Below are positions 16,799 to 25,535 of a stretch of DNA of 64,000 nt, in pieces. The stretch is from CALMEC01 sp964393105 (GTDB lineage Bacteria > Actinomycetota > Thermoleophilia > Miltoncostaeales > Miltoncostaeaceae): the NCBI GenBank assembly GCA_964393105.1, contig CAYMSM010000070.1:46865-110864 (forward strand). Reading direction: 5' to 3'. A model generated the notes under the pieces. The model was not told where the DNA came from, ran no database searches, and saw nothing but the letters and a program-made list of their open reading frames with translations. Both the position numbers and the translations under genes were made by a program. Positions within the stretch are counted from its first letter, which is position 1. Every line of letters begins with the position of its first letter.

Positions 16799-17050
16799 AT
16801 GGCACGGGTCGTCACAGCTGAAGACCTGCGTGCGCGGCTCGGAAGAGAACTTGATGCGCTGCGGGAGACGGAGGATGCGTTGTATGTCTCGAAGCGCGGT
16901 CGTCTCGCCGCGGTCGTCCTCGATGTTGACCGCTACGCGGAGCTGGTGGAGCGGCTCGACTACCTCGAGGACAGCCTCGCGGCCCTCCAGGCTCGCGACG
17001 AGCGCAACGCCGCAGTGCCGTGGGGGGATGTCCGCGGTCACGGCACGTAG
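16799..17050 (+). CDS. Phd/YefM-type antitoxin
   Basis: An 83-aa protein with the Phd/YefM N-terminal DNA-binding fold (VVTAEDLRARLGRELDALRETEDALYVSKRGRLAAVVLDVDRYAELVERLDYLED). The C-terminal tail is acidic to flexible and would wrap the toxin. It pairs with the RelE/ParE-like gene 6 bp downstream. An AAGGAAG ribosome binding site precedes the ATG. As in related modules, the antitoxin probably represses its own promoter. Confidence 0.85.
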   Translation: MARVVTAEDLRARLGRELDALRETEDALYVSKRGRLAAVVLDVDRYAELVERLDYLEDSLAALQARDERNAAVPWGDVRGHGT

Positions 17051-17056
17051 GCGCGG

Positions 17057-17311
17057 ATGCACGAGGTTCGGCTCCAGCCCGAGGCTGTCCGAGCGTTCGG
17101 CCGGCTTGGGGGCAGAATGCAGGAGCGGATCGAGAGCGCGATCGACGGGCTCGCCACCGACCCGCGTCCGCACGGGGCCGTCAAACTGGCGGGGCGCGAC
17201 GATTTCCGGATCCGTGTTGGGGACTACCGGATCGTGTACGCGGTCGACGATGCGGAGCGGCTCGTGCTCGTCGCCCGGATCGCTCATCGACGTGAGGTCT
17301 ACCGGAGGTAG
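17057..17311 (+). CDS. RelE/ParE-type toxin
   Basis: An 84-aa basic protein with the RelE/ParE fold: HEVRLQPEAVRAFGRLGGRMQERIESAIDGLATDPRPHGAVKLAG, then DDFRIRVGDYRIVYAVDDAERLVLVARIAHRREVYRR, the characteristic R-x-G-D-Y-R-I-x-Y strand and HR-x-x-Y-R end. RelE members cleave mRNA on the ribosome and ParE members poison gyrase. The conserved Arg/Tyr/His residues favour the RelE type. It is encoded directly after its antitoxin. Confidence 0.87.
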   Translation: MHEVRLQPEAVRAFGRLGGRMQERIESAIDGLATDPRPHGAVKLAGRDDFRIRVGDYRIVYAVDDAERLVLVARIAHRREVYRR

Positions 17312-17351
17312 GCGTCGCGAAGGCTGAGAGTGTGGAGTAGTCGTGCCCCGC

Positions 17352-19484
17352 CTACGTCCGTTCCGAGAGTGCTGCGAGCCGCCGCTCGACGTCGTGGCGT
17401 TCGGCCTCCGACAGATGCTCCACAGCGAATCCGTCAGCGGTGATAGCGAGCGCCACCCCGCCGAGGGCGGGGTCGCGTAACACGGTTCGCTGGAGGGCGA
17501 CCGCATACTCGACGGCGGTTTCGCCTGGCAGGCGCTCACGTCCCAGATCGGCGCCGATCTTCTCGAGGCGCGCGAGCTGCAGCTCGGCCCAGGTGCGGTG
17601 GCGCCGCCGGTGGAGCCGCTGCCAGAACTCCCACAACGGCCGTCGCCACAGGGCGAGCGCGCCGGCGAGCGCCGCCAGCGCCAAGGCTGCGCCGAGCGGC
17701 GACGACAGGTCGGGCAGGTGGCGCGACAGGTAGTCGCGGAGCCCCACGCGGGCGGCGTCGGGCGGCGCGTCCCCCGACAGGGGCACCTGCGCGGTCGGAT
17801 CGAATGCCTGCCACCCGATCCCGGGAAAGTAGACCTCGGCCCACGCATGGGCGTTGCGTGCCCGCACCTCGTAGAGCCCGGTGAACGGGTTGCGCTCACC
17901 CGGCGTGTACCCCACGGCCAAGCGCGCAGGGATGCCTTGGGAGCGCAGCATCACCACCAGGCTCGAGGCGATCTGCTCGCAGAACCCGATGCGGTCGACG
18001 AACAAGAACCGCTCGATCGCGTCCTCGCCTGGGGGAAGCGTCGGGATGTCGAGGGAGTACCGGGTGTTGTCGGCCATCCACGCCTCGATCGCACGCACCT
18101 TGTCGTAGGTCGACGTCCCGCCTTGGGTCAGCTGGGCTGCGAGCCTGCTGACGCGCTCCGGGATGTGAGGTAGTCGCGTGTAGCGCTGCGCGAGCTCGGG
18201 CGGCGTGACGGTCTCGGACGCGTCGCCGGTGGCGCGCAGGCGGACGGCGGTGGTCAGCGGCCTGCGGCTGACGACGGTGTATACGGCGCCGCGCTCCATC
18301 TCGACACCCGTGCGGACGGAGCCGTCCGTGGTCTCGAAGACGGCCGATTGCGGGATGAAGACCTGCGTGGGCTGACTGGCGGCGAAGATCAGGTTGGGGC
18401 CCTCGATCTCGAGCGAGAACGTCTGGATCAGCTCCTCGCCCGGGACCTGGGGCTCGCCGGCGGGTTGCAGGAGCTGCAGCGGCGAGCCGATCGACACGAC
18501 CGCGGTGCGCGAGTCCGAGAGCGTCCATGTGCGCCCATCCCAGACGTCGAACGTCTGGCCACGCCAGAAGTCGGGCGCCGAGGATCGGACCCGCATCACC
18601 AGCGTATCGTCGGGCCGTCCGCGCACCGACGTGTCGAGGTGGTCGGCGAAGCCGAAGTACCCGAACGACTTGGGTGCAGGGCCCGCCGTATCGTCGCCGG
18701 GCCGGCCGGGATCGTCCCTGCCGAGCGATGGATTCGACAGGCCTCCGGGCGTCGGCACCGCGATCTGACGTGGCAGCTTGGCGGTGAACGCGAGCAGGCG
18801 GCTGGACTTGGCCGCCGGCACAACCAGGAACGCCACCGTGCCGAGCGCGCCGACCGCCACGATCGTCGACACCAGCGCACGCACGGGTACGGGCGCCACC
18901 CACCGCCCGCCCTGCGTCACACGCCGCAGGTCGGTCAGCTCGCTCCGGTAGGCGAGCATCAACGCCAGCGCGGCGCCTGTGCCCCAGGCGGCCGCGAACG
19001 CGGCGAACGACATCGACAGCGACAGGGCTCCCGCCACCGAGATCAACGCGAGGCTCGACGCGAGGGCAAACCGTAGCTCCCGTCTGGAGCGCAACGCAAA
19101 CGAGCGCACGGCCTCGAGCGTCACCAGGAGCTCTGCCAGTGGGACCCGCAGCTCACCTGGTGATGCGGGGCTGCCATTTGCGGTGAGAAACCGTACGACC
19201 AGGCCGATGGTGATGATCGTCAACACGATCGGCACGATCGCGCCCGTGTCGTTTCGGCGAACGTACGAGACGATCGCGCCGAGGGGGATCACGACGAGCG
19301 CCAGCACCCACAGGAACGCGCCACCGACATCGTTGGCGAGGACGGCCGCGGCGGCCGACGCGGTGGCCACCAGGGTCGCCGCCCGAAGGGCCCGAGACTG
19401 CTCGGCCGGACGCGCCAGGTCGCCGAGGAAGCGTGTCCATCCGGGTGGCGCGGGCGTCTGCGCCTGCTCGATATCGATGCTCAT
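17352..19484 (-). CDS. TgpA-like transmembrane transglutaminase
   Basis: A 710-aa membrane protein. The N-terminal ~200 residues contain five or six membrane segments. A large extracytoplasmic region then carries the transglutaminase core, with catalytic Cys near residue 501 (GFCEQIASSLVVMLRSQGIPARLAVGY), His near 546 (NAHAWAEVYF) and Asp near 562 (AFDPTAQV). A further membrane segment and a DUF4129-like cytoplasmic tail follow. It is the third gene of a moxR-DUF58-transglutaminase operon, an arrangement widespread in bacteria. The substrate is unknown. The ATG overlaps the DUF58 stop by 4 bp. Confidence 0.9.
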   Translation of the reverse strand: MSIDIEQAQTPAPPGWTRFLGDLARPAEQSRALRAATLVATASAAAAVLANDVGGAFLWVLALVVIPLGAIVSYVRRNDTGAIVPIVLTIITIGLVVRFLTANGSPASPGELRVPLAELLVTLEAVRSFALRSRRELRFALASSLALISVAGALSLSMSFAAFAAAWGTGAALALMLAYRSELTDLRRVTQGGRWVAPVPVRALVSTIVAVGALGTVAFLVVPAAKSSRLLAFTAKLPRQIAVPTPGGLSNPSLGRDDPGRPGDDTAGPAPKSFGYFGFADHLDTSVRGRPDDTLVMRVRSSAPDFWRGQTFDVWDGRTWTLSDSRTAVVSIGSPLQLLQPAGEPQVPGEELIQTFSLEIEGPNLIFAASQPTQVFIPQSAVFETTDGSVRTGVEMERGAVYTVVSRRPLTTAVRLRATGDASETVTPPELAQRYTRLPHIPERVSRLAAQLTQGGTSTYDKVRAIEAWMADNTRYSLDIPTLPPGEDAIERFLFVDRIGFCEQIASSLVVMLRSQGIPARLAVGYTPGERNPFTGLYEVRARNAHAWAEVYFPGIGWQAFDPTAQVPLSGDAPPDAARVGLRDYLSRHLPDLSSPLGAALALAALAGALALWRRPLWEFWQRLHRRRHRTWAELQLARLEKIGADLGRERLPGETAVEYAVALQRTVLRDPALGGVALAITADGFAVEHLSEAERHDVERRLAALSERT

Positions 19485-20410
19485 GTCGATCCCGAGATCA
19501 CGACGACCGGCCCGACCAGCCGATCCGTGGTCGGGAGCGGGCCGGCTGTCGCCCTGGCAAGGCGCCGCCCGGCGTCCAACCGGCTTCGCACGACTGCCCG
19601 CCGGGGACCGCCTGCCTCGGCGGTGCACAGCGTCACCTCGACATCCTGGGCGAGCGCGTCGCACACCACGCCCATTGCGTGTTCGGCTGCCAGCTCCGCC
19701 GCGGCGGCAGGGCCGCGCAGGTCCACGACCAGTTCCAGGCGAGGCTGTTCGGGCTGCTCGAACTCCTTGACGACGATCGCGCCGCGCCGCGCGGTCGCAG
19801 GCCAGTGGACCAGCCGCAGTGGGTCGCCGGAGACGTAGTCGCGCACTCCACGGACCTGGTCTCCACCGATGCCCCCTCCCAACGTTGCAGACTCTCCGAA
19901 CGCGTCGGTCGGAGGTGACGGCAGGCTGCCAGGGCCGACGCGGGGCGCGACCTCGATCGCGCGGTCCAGCGAGACGACGATTCGCCGACGCCACCACACC
20001 AGCCCGAAGGGCGCGGCGGAAGCGATCTGGACCCGAATCGTGCTCACCACCCCGCGACGATCGGGGGTGACGTCCGTGACCGTCTCGGCGTCACCGATCG
20101 CGGCGGTGGCATCGCCTGCAGGGTCGAGGGGCAGGATGCGGACCCCCAGGCCCGCCCGTGCGACGCGCAACGTCAACGGCAACGACTGGTCGACAATCGC
20201 ATCGGTCGGGGCGCTTGCGGTGACGCGCACGCGTGCCAGGCCGATACGCGGCCAGGCGGAGCCGACCAGCAGCACCCCGGCCAGGCCGCAGAGGATGACC
20301 AGCAGCCAGCCGGCCCCGGTGGTGCGCGCGGCGAAATAGAGGGCGCCGCCGATCCCCGCGATCACATACGCGCCCCGAGTGATCCCCGCCAGAAGTCTCG
20401 GCGCGGTCAT
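19481..20410 (-). CDS. DUF58 domain protein
   Basis: A 309-aa protein with two N-terminal membrane segments (residues ~8-50) and the DUF58 core, marked by VRGVRDYVSGDPLRLVHWPATARRGAIVVKEFEQPEQPR, followed by a VWA-like beta-alpha region (LELVVDLRG). Partners of MoxR ATPases of this kind are thought to help fold or activate membrane or secreted proteins. It overlaps moxR and the transglutaminase gene by 4 bp each, so the three are one translational unit. Confidence 0.9.
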   Translation of the reverse strand: MTAPRLLAGITRGAYVIAGIGGALYFAARTTGAGWLLVILCGLAGVLLVGSAWPRIGLARVRVTASAPTDAIVDQSLPLTLRVARAGLGVRILPLDPAGDATAAIGDAETVTDVTPDRRGVVSTIRVQIASAAPFGLVWWRRRIVVSLDRAIEVAPRVGPGSLPSPPTDAFGESATLGGGIGGDQVRGVRDYVSGDPLRLVHWPATARRGAIVVKEFEQPEQPRLELVVDLRGPAAAAELAAEHAMGVVCDALAQDVEVTLCTAEAGGPRRAVVRSRLDAGRRLARATAGPLPTTDRLVGPVVVISGST

Positions 20411-21420
20411 CCCCGTGGTGGCGGGAGCCTCCGCAGGATCGCGTCGACCACCGCGCGGCCACGGGTCAGGTCGGGTCCGCCGCTCGGGATGAGCCTGTGG
20501 GCCAGGGCGGCTGAGGCGACGGCTTTGACGTCGTCGGGGGTCACGAAGCGCCGGCCGTCGGCAATTGCATGGGCCTGGGCGGTGCGCAGGGTGCTGATGC
20601 TGGCACGCGGGCTTGCGCCCAGGGACACGCCGTCGTGGATGCGCGTGGCCGCTACGATGTCGAGCACGTAGTCGACGATGGCGGGCGCCACGTGCACGTC
20701 ACGGATCGCGGCGGTCGCCCGGCGCAGCTCGTCCGAATCCGCCACAGGCTGCAGCAGGTCGAGTACCGGAGCGCCCCCGACTCCCGTCAGGATCTCGCGC
20801 TCGGCATCCCGGTCGGGAAGGCCGATTTGCAGTGCGATCGCGAAACGGTCGCGCTGCCCCTCGACCAGCGGAAACGTCCCGACGTGCTCATGGGGGTTCT
20901 GGGTGGCGACGACGATGAACGGGTCGGGCAGCCGACGCGTCGCGCCGTCCGCGCTGACCTGGCCCTCCTCCATCGCCTCGAGCAGCGCCGACTGCGTGCG
21001 GGGAGTGGCGCGGTTGATCTCGTCGACCAGGACGACGTTGGCAAAGAGCGGACCGGGGCGGAAGCGCCAGGTGCCCTCGGACTGGTCGAGCACCGAGACC
21101 CCGGTCAGATCGGCGGGAAGCAGGTCGGGGGTGCCCTGGATCCGGCGGAACGTGCCCTGAATCGATCGCGCGATCGCCTTGGCGAGGAGCGTCTTGCCCA
21201 CGCCGGGCACGTCCTCCAGCAGGACGTGCCCGCCGGACAGCACGGCGACGCTCGCAAGCCGGATTGTCTCGGCTTTGCCGCGTATCACGAGCGCGAGGTT
21301 CGACTGGAGCGCCGTGGCCAGCGCGGTGGCCTCCAGCAGTGGCTTCGCGCCGGAGGGGATCTCGGTAGTGGCCATCGGGTGTTCATCGGCGCTCTCGTCG
21401 GTTCGCTTGAGGTTCGCCAC
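20407..21420 (-). CDS. MoxR-family AAA ATPase
   Basis: A 337-aa cytoplasmic AAA+ ATPase. Walker A is EDVPGVGKTLLAKA, Walker B is VVLVDEINRATP, and TQNPHEHVGTFPLVEGQRDRF holds the sensor and arginine-finger region typical of MoxR. MoxR proteins act as chaperone-like ATPases with DUF58/VWA partners. It is the first gene of the operon. A second ATG 45 bp inside (MATTEIPSG) could be the real start, since the first 15 residues look unconserved. Confidence 0.92.
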   Translation of the reverse strand: MANLKRTDESADEHPMATTEIPSGAKPLLEATALATALQSNLALVIRGKAETIRLASVAVLSGGHVLLEDVPGVGKTLLAKAIARSIQGTFRRIQGTPDLLPADLTGVSVLDQSEGTWRFRPGPLFANVVLVDEINRATPRTQSALLEAMEEGQVSADGATRRLPDPFIVVATQNPHEHVGTFPLVEGQRDRFAIALQIGLPDRDAEREILTGVGGAPVLDLLQPVADSDELRRATAAIRDVHVAPAIVDYVLDIVAATRIHDGVSLGASPRASISTLRTAQAHAIADGRRFVTPDDVKAVASAALAHRLIPSGGPDLTRGRAVVDAILRRLPPPRG

Positions 21421-21534
21421 GTGGACAGAACCGCCGGCCGGTATTTGTCCCGATGTCCAAAGTGGGCGATGGACACAAACGTTGAGACTCCCACGGATTC
21501 GGGCAGATCAGCGGCCCGCCGACAAAGGGGAAGC

Positions 21535-22833
21535 GTGAACAAGGCGATCGACACCGTTTGGGTGGCATTCGCGGGCTGCCTGGTGCTGCTCATGCAGGGC
21601 GGATTCGCGATGCTCGAGGTCGGGCTCACACGCATGAAGAACGCCGGCGCGGTGGCCGCGAAGGTGTTGGTCAACCTGGCGTTCTCGTTCGCGGCGTTCT
21701 GGGCGATCGGCTACGCCTTCGCGTTCGGCGACGGCAACGACTTCATCGGAGCGTCCGGGTGGTTCCTCGAGCTCGGCAACGCCGACGGTGTGCAGTCGCT
21801 GGCGTACTCGGTGGTCGACGAGCCGACGAAGTTCTTCTTCCAGGCGACGTTCGCGGCCGTGGCCCTGGCGATCGTCTGGGGCACCACGCTCGACCGGATC
21901 CGGTTCGGGGCCTACATGCCCTTCGCGCTGGTGTTCGTCGGGATCATCTATCCGATCGTGGTCCACTGGGTGTGGGGCGGTGGGTGGCTGTCGACGCACT
22001 TCCAGGATTTCGCGGGCTCGGGCGTCGTCCACGTCACCGGCGCGGCCGGGGCCCTCGCCGCGGCAATGCTCCTGGGGCCGCGCATCGGCAAGTTCCGGGA
22101 TGGGAGGCCCCAACCGATCCCCGGTCACTCGATGCCGCTCGCGCTGCTCGGCATCTTCATCCTGTGGGTCGGGTGGATGGGATTCAACGCGGGGTCGTTC
22201 CTGGGAGCGGTGGACAAGCCGATCGGTCAGGTCATCGTCGTGACGAACCTGGCGGGAGCATTCGGCGTGTTGGGCGCGACGCTCGTCGCGCGGCTCAAGC
22301 TCGGCACCCTCGACATCGGGATGATGGGCAACGGTGCGATCGCCGGGCTCGGGGCGATCGCAGGTCCGTGCGCCTACGTGGCCCCGTGGGCCGGCGCGTT
22401 GATCGGCCTTGTCGCAGGGTCGCTGATGGTGCTGGTCGTGCTCGCCGTCGATCGCATCCGGGTCGATGACCCGATCGGCGCGATTGCGGGGCACGGCCTG
22501 GGCGGAATCACCGGCGTGATCGCAGCGGGCCTACTGACGACGCCGTCGGCCGCCGAATCACTCGGCGTCGGCGAGAAGGGCCTGTTCTACGGCGGAGGAT
22601 TCGGCCAGCTCGGATGGCAGGTCGTCGGTCTGCTCTGCATCGGCACGTTCGTGTTCGCGGCGTCGTACGCGGTGTTCTGGGCGATCCGCCAGACCTCCGG
22701 ACTGCGCGCGCCCGAGGAGGCGGAGCTCGCCGGCCTCGACATCTCCGAGCACGGCATGTTCGGCTACCCGGAGCGGTTCATCGAGGTCCAGGGTGCCGAG
22801 CCGGAGGAGCCGGTCCACATCTCCAGACTCTAG
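21535..22833 (+). CDS. amt: Ammonium transporter Amt
   Basis: About 432 aa with eleven predicted membrane helices. The first helix ends in FAMLEVGLTRMKNA, typical of Amt proteins. The twin-histidine pore residues are in SGVVHVTGAAGALAA and AIAGHGLGGITGVIAAG. It conducts ammonium across the cytoplasmic membrane. The GTG start is preceded by AAGGGG; an in-frame ATG 66 bp upstream is an alternative. No PII (glnK) gene is adjacent. It is divergent from moxR. Confidence 0.93.
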   Translation: MNKAIDTVWVAFAGCLVLLMQGGFAMLEVGLTRMKNAGAVAAKVLVNLAFSFAAFWAIGYAFAFGDGNDFIGASGWFLELGNADGVQSLAYSVVDEPTKFFFQATFAAVALAIVWGTTLDRIRFGAYMPFALVFVGIIYPIVVHWVWGGGWLSTHFQDFAGSGVVHVTGAAGALAAAMLLGPRIGKFRDGRPQPIPGHSMPLALLGIFILWVGWMGFNAGSFLGAVDKPIGQVIVVTNLAGAFGVLGATLVARLKLGTLDIGMMGNGAIAGLGAIAGPCAYVAPWAGALIGLVAGSLMVLVVLAVDRIRVDDPIGAIAGHGLGGITGVIAAGLLTTPSAAESLGVGEKGLFYGGGFGQLGWQVVGLLCIGTFVFAASYAVFWAIRQTSGLRAPEEAELAGLDISEHGMFGYPERFIEVQGAEPEEPVHISRL

Positions 22834-22838
22834 TTCCT

Positions 22839-22858
22839 GCGCGGGCCCCGGCCCGCGC
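22839..22858. terminator. GC-rich hairpin between convergent genes
   Basis: GCGCGGGCC and GGCCCGCGC with a 2-nt centre form a 20-bp perfect palindrome exactly between the stops of amt and the antitoxin-like gene. It can act in both directions, although no T-run follows. Confidence 0.6.
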
Positions 22859-22860
22859 GG

Positions 22861-23232
22861 CTACACCGCGTGGTAGGGGTCGACCGCCGGTTGCCGGTCC
22901 AGGCGGATGGCCCGGGGCATCTGCTCGATCACGCGCATCACAGAGTGCAGGTCGCCGCGGCGCAGCAGGTCGAGCGGCTCGTAGTAGTCGAGCGCTGCGC
23001 TCGGCAACAGCAGCCACTCGCGGGCCGCCCGCGGGGTCATCTTGACGAAGAGCCCCTCCAGCACGAGCAGCAGGTCGTCGAGCTTCTCGCGCGAGCGCGG
23101 ACCGGGTGTCATCTCGCCGGTCAGCCATGCCTCCACGATTCCGGGCGTTGCGTCGACCATCTGCGCGATGTCGAAGCGACTCAAGCCGATCGAGCTTGCG
23201 ACCTGCTCGAGCGGTGTCATTTGGTTCGTCAC
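22861..23232 (-). CDS. Xre/MbcA/ParS-like antitoxin-type protein without a toxin
   Basis: A 123-aa protein. Residues ~5-60 look like a helix-turn-helix (EQVASSIGLSRFDIAQMVDATPGIVEAWLTGEMTPGPRSREKLDDLLL). The rest resembles the toxin-binding domain of Xre/MbcA/ParS antitoxins (TPRAAREWLLLPSAALDYYEPLDLLRRGDLHSVMRVIEQ). Those antitoxins normally neutralise a RES-domain toxin encoded next door, but both neighbours here are metabolic genes. It may be a domesticated regulator or serve a toxin elsewhere. Confidence 0.65.
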   Translation of the reverse strand: MTNQMTPLEQVASSIGLSRFDIAQMVDATPGIVEAWLTGEMTPGPRSREKLDDLLLVLEGLFVKMTPRAAREWLLLPSAALDYYEPLDLLRRGDLHSVMRVIEQMPRAIRLDRQPAVDPYHAV

Positions 23233-23346
23233 GTTACCCCTCCGTGGGCTCTTGTCTCATGTCCGGGTGTCCGATCCCCGTGCGTGGCTGGAATCGTAGC
23301 AAGGGCCTTCACAAAGCCAAAACAATTGGCGTGTACGGATGCGGCA

Positions 23347-24006
23347 CTAGGTTTGGCGCGGGTTGCCCCAGCCGTCGTCGTGCACGAGGGTCTTCCAGGG
23401 GCGCTTGATGGCCTTGAGCGCGGGCGGCAGGCTGGTGGGGAACTCCACCGGGTAGCCCAGCGGCGTGATGAGCGGGATCTCGAGGTCAGCGGGGATGTCG
23501 AGCAGTGCTCGAAACTCGTCGTCGACGAACCAGTGGAACACGGTCGGCACCGTGCCGAGGCCACGGGCACGGGCCGCGACGAACAGGTTCTCCATGGCAA
23601 AGGCCACAGAGGTCACGTCGGCCGTGCGTTCGGCGTCGCGCAGATCGGCTGGGAAGGCGTTGCGCGGGACGACCAGGCCGACGATCCAGACCGGGACGTC
23701 GCCGTACGTGCCGAGCGTCTGCCCGGCGTAGTCGCGCGCCCATGCTGCGTGGTCGTCGGCGCTGGTGCCCGGGGCCGCCGGTCGCACGGTTCGGAAGTAC
23801 TCGCTGCCTCCGCGGATGACCAGCTCGGCCATCGCCCGGCGCTTGGTCGCGTCGCGGACCACGATGAAGCTCCACGCCTGTGCCATGCCACCCGTAGGCG
23901 CAACGAGCGCGAGCCGCAGCAACGCGTCGATGTCAGCATCGGAGACCGGTGCGTCGGTGTAGCGGCGCACGCTTCGGCGGTGGCGAATAGCGTCATCGGC
24001 ATTCAA
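23347..24006 (-). CDS. Nitroreductase-family flavoprotein
   Basis: A 219-aa FMN-dependent oxidoreductase of the nitroreductase superfamily. The N-terminal RHRRSVRRYTDAPVSDADIDALLRLALVAPTGGMAQAWSFIVV segment binds the FMN phosphate. The middle has the ENLFVAARARGLGTV helix and the C-terminal region ends LITPLGYPVEFPTSL. The substrate cannot be told from sequence. Some relatives reduce nitroaromatics, others act in flavin or cofactor metabolism. A GGAGGG ribosome binding site lies about 11 nt before the ATG. Confidence 0.88.
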   Translation of the reverse strand: MNADDAIRHRRSVRRYTDAPVSDADIDALLRLALVAPTGGMAQAWSFIVVRDATKRRAMAELVIRGGSEYFRTVRPAAPGTSADDHAAWARDYAGQTLGTYGDVPVWIVGLVVPRNAFPADLRDAERTADVTSVAFAMENLFVAARARGLGTVPTVFHWFVDDEFRALLDIPADLEIPLITPLGYPVEFPTSLPPALKAIKRPWKTLVHDDGWGNPRQT

Positions 24007-24086
24007 AATGCAGCCCTCCGGGTCGTGTCGCGAACGCCACGCAGCCTCTCACATCCGGCTGGCAGCGGGGGTGGCAGGATTGCGCT

Positions 24087-25355
24087 GTGGAGCGCGAACC
24101 TACGGCCCTCGCCGTGAACGACGAAGCCGCCCGGCGGCTGGGCTTGCGTCAGATGAAGGCGCGCGCGACGGGCCTGCTGGTGCTCGCGGCGCTGGTGTAC
24201 GTGGCGATGCGGTTGCTCGGCGGCGGCGACGACTGGGCGGGCTACGTCGAGGCGGCAGCCGAGGGTGCGATGGTTGGTGGGCTCGCCGACTGGTTTGCGG
24301 TCACGGCCCTGTTTCGCCATCCGATGGGAATCCCGATCCCGCACACTGCGCTGATCCCGACCCGCAAGGATCAGCTCGGTCGTGCCATCGGGGGGTTCGT
24401 CGAGGAAAACTTCCTGACCGGCGGCGCTGTGCTGGAGCGCCTGCGCGCGGTCGGTGTCGCCCGCCGGGCCGCCGCGTGGGTCAGCGACGATGAGCATGCC
24501 ACGACCGTCGCACGTGACTCCTCGGCGGCGCTTGCCGGCGCAGCGGGTGTGCTGCGTGACGAGACCGTGCAGGCCGCGATCGAGCACTCGGTCATCGGAT
24601 GGGTTCGGCGGGTGCCGATCGCGCCGCTGGTAGGCCGGGCGCTCACGATCGCCACCGCCCACGGCCGTCATGTCGAGCTCGTGGACGCCGCGCTGCTCGG
24701 CGGCCTGCGGTTCCTGGACGATCATCGCGAGGCGCTGCGTTCGCGCTTTGGGAAGGAGTCGCCCTGGTGGGTGCCGGAGACGATCGACGACCGCATCTTC
24801 ACAAAGCTGTTCGACGGATTGCGCGGCTTTCTGGCCGAGGTCGGCGAGACGCCCCATCACGAGTTTCGCCAGTACCTGGAGGATCGCATGGCGCAGCTCG
24901 CCGAGCGCCTCCAGAACGACCCCGATCTGATCGCCCGCGGCGAGGAGATCAAGGAAGAGGTTCTGAACCACCCGGCGGTGCAACGGTGGACGGCGTCGCT
25001 GTGGACCGATCTCAAGGCGCTCCTGCAGCGGCAGGCCGACGATCCCTCGTCCCAGCTTCGTCAGCGGATCGCGGTCGAGATCCAGGCGATCGGGCGTCGT
25101 GTCGCCGGCGATCCGGAGCTTCAGGCCAAGGTGGACCGTTGGGTCGAATCGGTCGTGACGTACTTGCTGGAGGAGCACCGCAACCAGGCCGGCGACCTGA
25201 TCGCCTCGACCGTGGCGCGTTGGAACCCGCAGGACGCCTCACGCCGCGTGGAGCTCGCGGTCGGGCGCGACCTGCAGTTCATCCGGATCAACGGCACCGT
25301 CGTGGGTGGTCTGGCGGGCGTGGCCATCTACGCGGTCGGACGCCAGATCGGCTGA
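24087..25355 (+). CDS. DUF445 membrane protein
   Basis: A 422-aa protein of the DUF445 family: an N-terminal membrane segment (residues ~25-45), the conserved GAMVGGLADWFAVTALFRHPMGIPIPHTALIPTRKDQLGRAIGGFVEENFL block, a long helical region likely outside the membrane-spanning parts, and a C-terminal hydrophobic end (INGTVVGGLAGVAIYAVG). No function is established for the family. The GTG start is chosen because it gives the full conserved N-terminus. It is divergent from the nitroreductase gene with about 80 bp between. Confidence 0.87.
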   Translation: MEREPTALAVNDEAARRLGLRQMKARATGLLVLAALVYVAMRLLGGGDDWAGYVEAAAEGAMVGGLADWFAVTALFRHPMGIPIPHTALIPTRKDQLGRAIGGFVEENFLTGGAVLERLRAVGVARRAAAWVSDDEHATTVARDSSAALAGAAGVLRDETVQAAIEHSVIGWVRRVPIAPLVGRALTIATAHGRHVELVDAALLGGLRFLDDHREALRSRFGKESPWWVPETIDDRIFTKLFDGLRGFLAEVGETPHHEFRQYLEDRMAQLAERLQNDPDLIARGEEIKEEVLNHPAVQRWTASLWTDLKALLQRQADDPSSQLRQRIAVEIQAIGRRVAGDPELQAKVDRWVESVVTYLLEEHRNQAGDLIASTVARWNPQDASRRVELAVGRDLQFIRINGTVVGGLAGVAIYAVGRQIG

Positions 25356-25535
25356 CGCGGGCCCCTTCACCGGTGGGTCCCGTCACGACCACCTTTGCCT
25401 GCCGTCCCGAGACCTGAAGGGCATCGGCCTGTGCGGGGATTTCAACGAGCACGTCGGGCCGGCAAGCTCACCGAATGGTGGGACGAACATCCCGAACTTC
25501 CGGCGGGGGCCACTGAGACGGGGCCTTGGCGGACA

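Noticed and set aside
20569..21534. N-terminal extension that would make the ammonium transporter 754 aa
   Set aside because: The extension is antisense to moxR and shows no domain; Amt proteins begin close to the chosen start.
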